From CAXMST01 sp035267205 (GTDB lineage Bacteria > Actinomycetota > Thermoleophilia > Solirubrobacterales > 70-9), in contig DATFLZ010000010.1 of the NCBI GenBank assembly GCA_035267205.1, positions 1-6,237 on the forward strand: a DNA stretch of 6,237 bases, given 5' to 3'. Shown here in pieces: positions 4,989 through 6,237 of this stretch. How positions within the stretch are numbered: position 1 is the first letter of the stretch; each line of letters begins with the position of its first letter. A program made the position numbers and the translations under genes. Below the pieces are notes generated by a model. It worked only from the letters and a program-made list of their open reading frames with translations. It searched no databases and had not been told where the DNA came from.

Positions 4989-6237
4989 ATGGATCCGAGG
5001 GTCTACCGCACCGCGTTCCTTCCGGCTCTCGCCGCGATCGTCGCGCTGATGTTCTCCCTGGAGCCGGCGCCCGAGCCGCTCGAGGGGCCGGTCAGCACGC
5101 CCACCTTCAACGAGCGCGAGACGGCGCGACTGGCGCGCTCGATCGCGGACCTCGCCCCCAGCCGCACGCCGGGCTCCGTGGGCGACGCCGCGGTGGCGGA
5201 CCGGGTGCTCGAGGACTTCAGCGCGATCGGCGGCGGCCAGGTTTCCGAGCAGACCTTCGAATCCGACTTCGAGGGAACCGACGTCGAGCTGAAGAACGTC
5301 CTGCTGACGCTGCCGGGGCGGCGCGAGCAGTCGATCCTGGTCGTCGCGTCCCGCGACAGCCCCGAGGGCGAGGGGGCGCCGACGTCGGCGGCCGCGACCG
5401 CGACGCTGCTGCAGCTGGCCGGCGAGCTCGGCAGCGCGCGCCACGAGCGGACGATCGTGATGGCCTCGCTCTCCGGCGCCAGCACCGGCTCAGCCGGCCT
5501 CGCGAAGCTCGTCGAGGCGCTCCCCGACCCGGATGGGATCGAGGCGGCAGTCGTGATCTCCCAGCCGGGAGTCGAGATCCGCGAGCCGCCCTTCGTGATC
5601 CCCGGGAGGGACGGTCCCGAGTCGGTCTCGCCGACCCTGCTCGCCACCGCCGAGGCGATCGCCTCCGTGCAGTTCGAGCAGGACGCCGCACCCGCCGGCG
5701 CCTGGACGCAGTTCGCGCGCCTCGTGATCCCCGTCGGCACCGGGGAGGGCGCGGCGCTGACCGGAGAGGGGCTCGAGGCGGTCACGATCTCCGGCTCCGG
5801 CGAGCGGCTGCCGCCGGCCGACGAGCAGGGCCCGACCGCGGTCTCGAGCGAGACGCTGTTCGTCACCGGCAGCAGCCTGCTCGATCTGATCCTCACCCTC
5901 GACGAGCGGCAGCGCCCGATCCCCGATGGGCCCTCCGCCTACGTGCAGATCGGCGACTCGCTGCTTCCGGGCTGGCCGCTGGAGCTGCTCGCCCTGGCGT
6001 TGCTGCTTCCCGCGCTGCTCGCCGCCGGCGACATCTGGCTGCGAGACCGCAGGCGCAACCCGCGCTCGGCCCGGCGCTCGATTCCCTGGGCCTTCGAGCG
6101 AACCCTCCCCGCGCTCGCGGGACTGCTGGCGGCCTACGCCTTCGGCCTGCTTGGGCTGATTCCCGACCCGCCCTACCCGTACGACCCGGGGCGCTTCGAC
6201 CCGGGGGCCGAGGGCCTCGCCGCGATCGTCCTGATCG
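4989..6237 (+). CDS. Membrane-anchored M28 aminopeptidase-like protein, zinc-site motifs degenerate; 3' end cut by window edge
   Basis: An open frame of 416 codons with no stop runs off the right edge. Seen: an N-terminal signal-anchor helix (about 8-24); an extracytoplasmic M28-like region (about 40-305) with a strand, loop, helix, strand order matching the peptidase core (SILVVASRDS 115-124, TSAAATATLLQLAGELG 132-148, RTIVMASLSGAST 154-166); and then membrane helices at about 329-348 and 371-391, with another beginning near 407. Active M28 enzymes have H-x-D at the first site, a GANDNASG-type loop carrying the bridging Asp, and an EE pair in the next segment. Here these read S-R-D (Ser121), GAPTSAAA and SGAST, so the first His, the bridging Asp and both Glu appear lost, while Asp123 remains. 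It is therefore probably not a zinc peptidase. Transcribed divergently from the regulator; function unknown. Placement in M28 rests on my reading of the motif spacing, so is moderately sure. Confidence 0.72.
   Translation, partial: MDPRVYRTAFLPALAAIVALMFSLEPAPEPLEGPVSTPTFNERETARLARSIADLAPSRTPGSVGDAAVADRVLEDFSAIGGGQVSEQTFESDFEGTDVELKNVLLTLPGRREQSILVVASRDSPEGEGAPTSAAATATLLQLAGELGSARHERTIVMASLSGASTGSAGLAKLVEALPDPDGIEAAVVISQPGVEIREPPFVIPGRDGPESVSPTLLATAEAIASVQFEQDAAPAGAWTQFARLVIPVGTGEGAALTGEGLEAVTISGSGERLPPADEQGPTAVSSETLFVTGSSLLDLILTLDERQRPIPDGPSAYVQIGDSLLPGWPLELLALALLLPALLAAGDIWLRDRRRNPRSARRSIPWAFERTLPALAGLLAAYAFGLLGLIPDPPYPYDPGRFDPGAEGLAAIVLI

Noticed and set aside
5003..5896. A 297-codon minus-strand frame (also 4971-5444 and 5218-5691) opposite the M28-like gene.
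   Set aside because: Ser/Ala/Arg-rich shadow translations; the plus strand has a Shine-Dalgarno, membrane helices and M28-like segments throughout.
1..6237. tRNA, rRNA, CRISPR arrays, insertion-sequence ends, integrase or toxin-antitoxin genes.
   Set aside because: None seen on either strand; almost all sequence is explained by the six genes, with no transposase motifs, regularly spaced repeats or AT-rich islands.

Overview
The window is about two-thirds G+C, densely coding, and carries six genes plus three short non-coding gaps. The G+C content, the TreT-type trehalose synthase, and a membrane-anchored M28-like protein with a multi-pass C-terminus suggest a high-GC actinobacterium, most likely of the Thermoleophilia/Solirubrobacterales type. 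That placement is inference from protein style, not a database match.

Layout: five genes lie on the minus strand, reading right to left from about 4866 to the left edge. They are an OmpR/PhoB-type response regulator (4162-4866), a HAMP sensor histidine kinase (2725-4158), an HtrA/DegP-like lipoprotein serine protease with one PDZ domain (1508-2722), an inositol-monophosphatase-family protein (496-1473), and the N-terminal 146 codons of a TreT-type trehalose synthase (1-440, cut by the window edge). A 120-bp divergent region separates them from one plus-strand gene (4989 to the right edge, cut). It encodes a membrane protein with an M28 aminopeptidase-like domain whose zinc-site motifs look destroyed.

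How they work together: the regulator, kinase and protease are almost certainly one transcription unit (3-bp gap, then a 4-bp overlap at the maximal reading frames). The order regulator-kinase-HtrA is that of mycobacterial mprA-mprB-pepD, so an envelope-stress circuit is the natural reading: the kinase senses outside the membrane, the regulator acts on DNA, and the protease does quality control outside the membrane. The phosphatase follows after 34 bp, in which a hairpin contains the protease stop codon and ends next to the phosphatase start. The trehalose synthase follows after 55 bp and may have its own leaderless start.

No RNA genes, mobile elements, CRISPR arrays or convincing intrinsic terminators were seen. 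I found no clear undescribed multi-gene system. The points most worth a second look are the apparent M28 pseudoenzyme, the stop/start hairpin, the likely leaderless starts, and a strong excess of the palindrome CGATCG.
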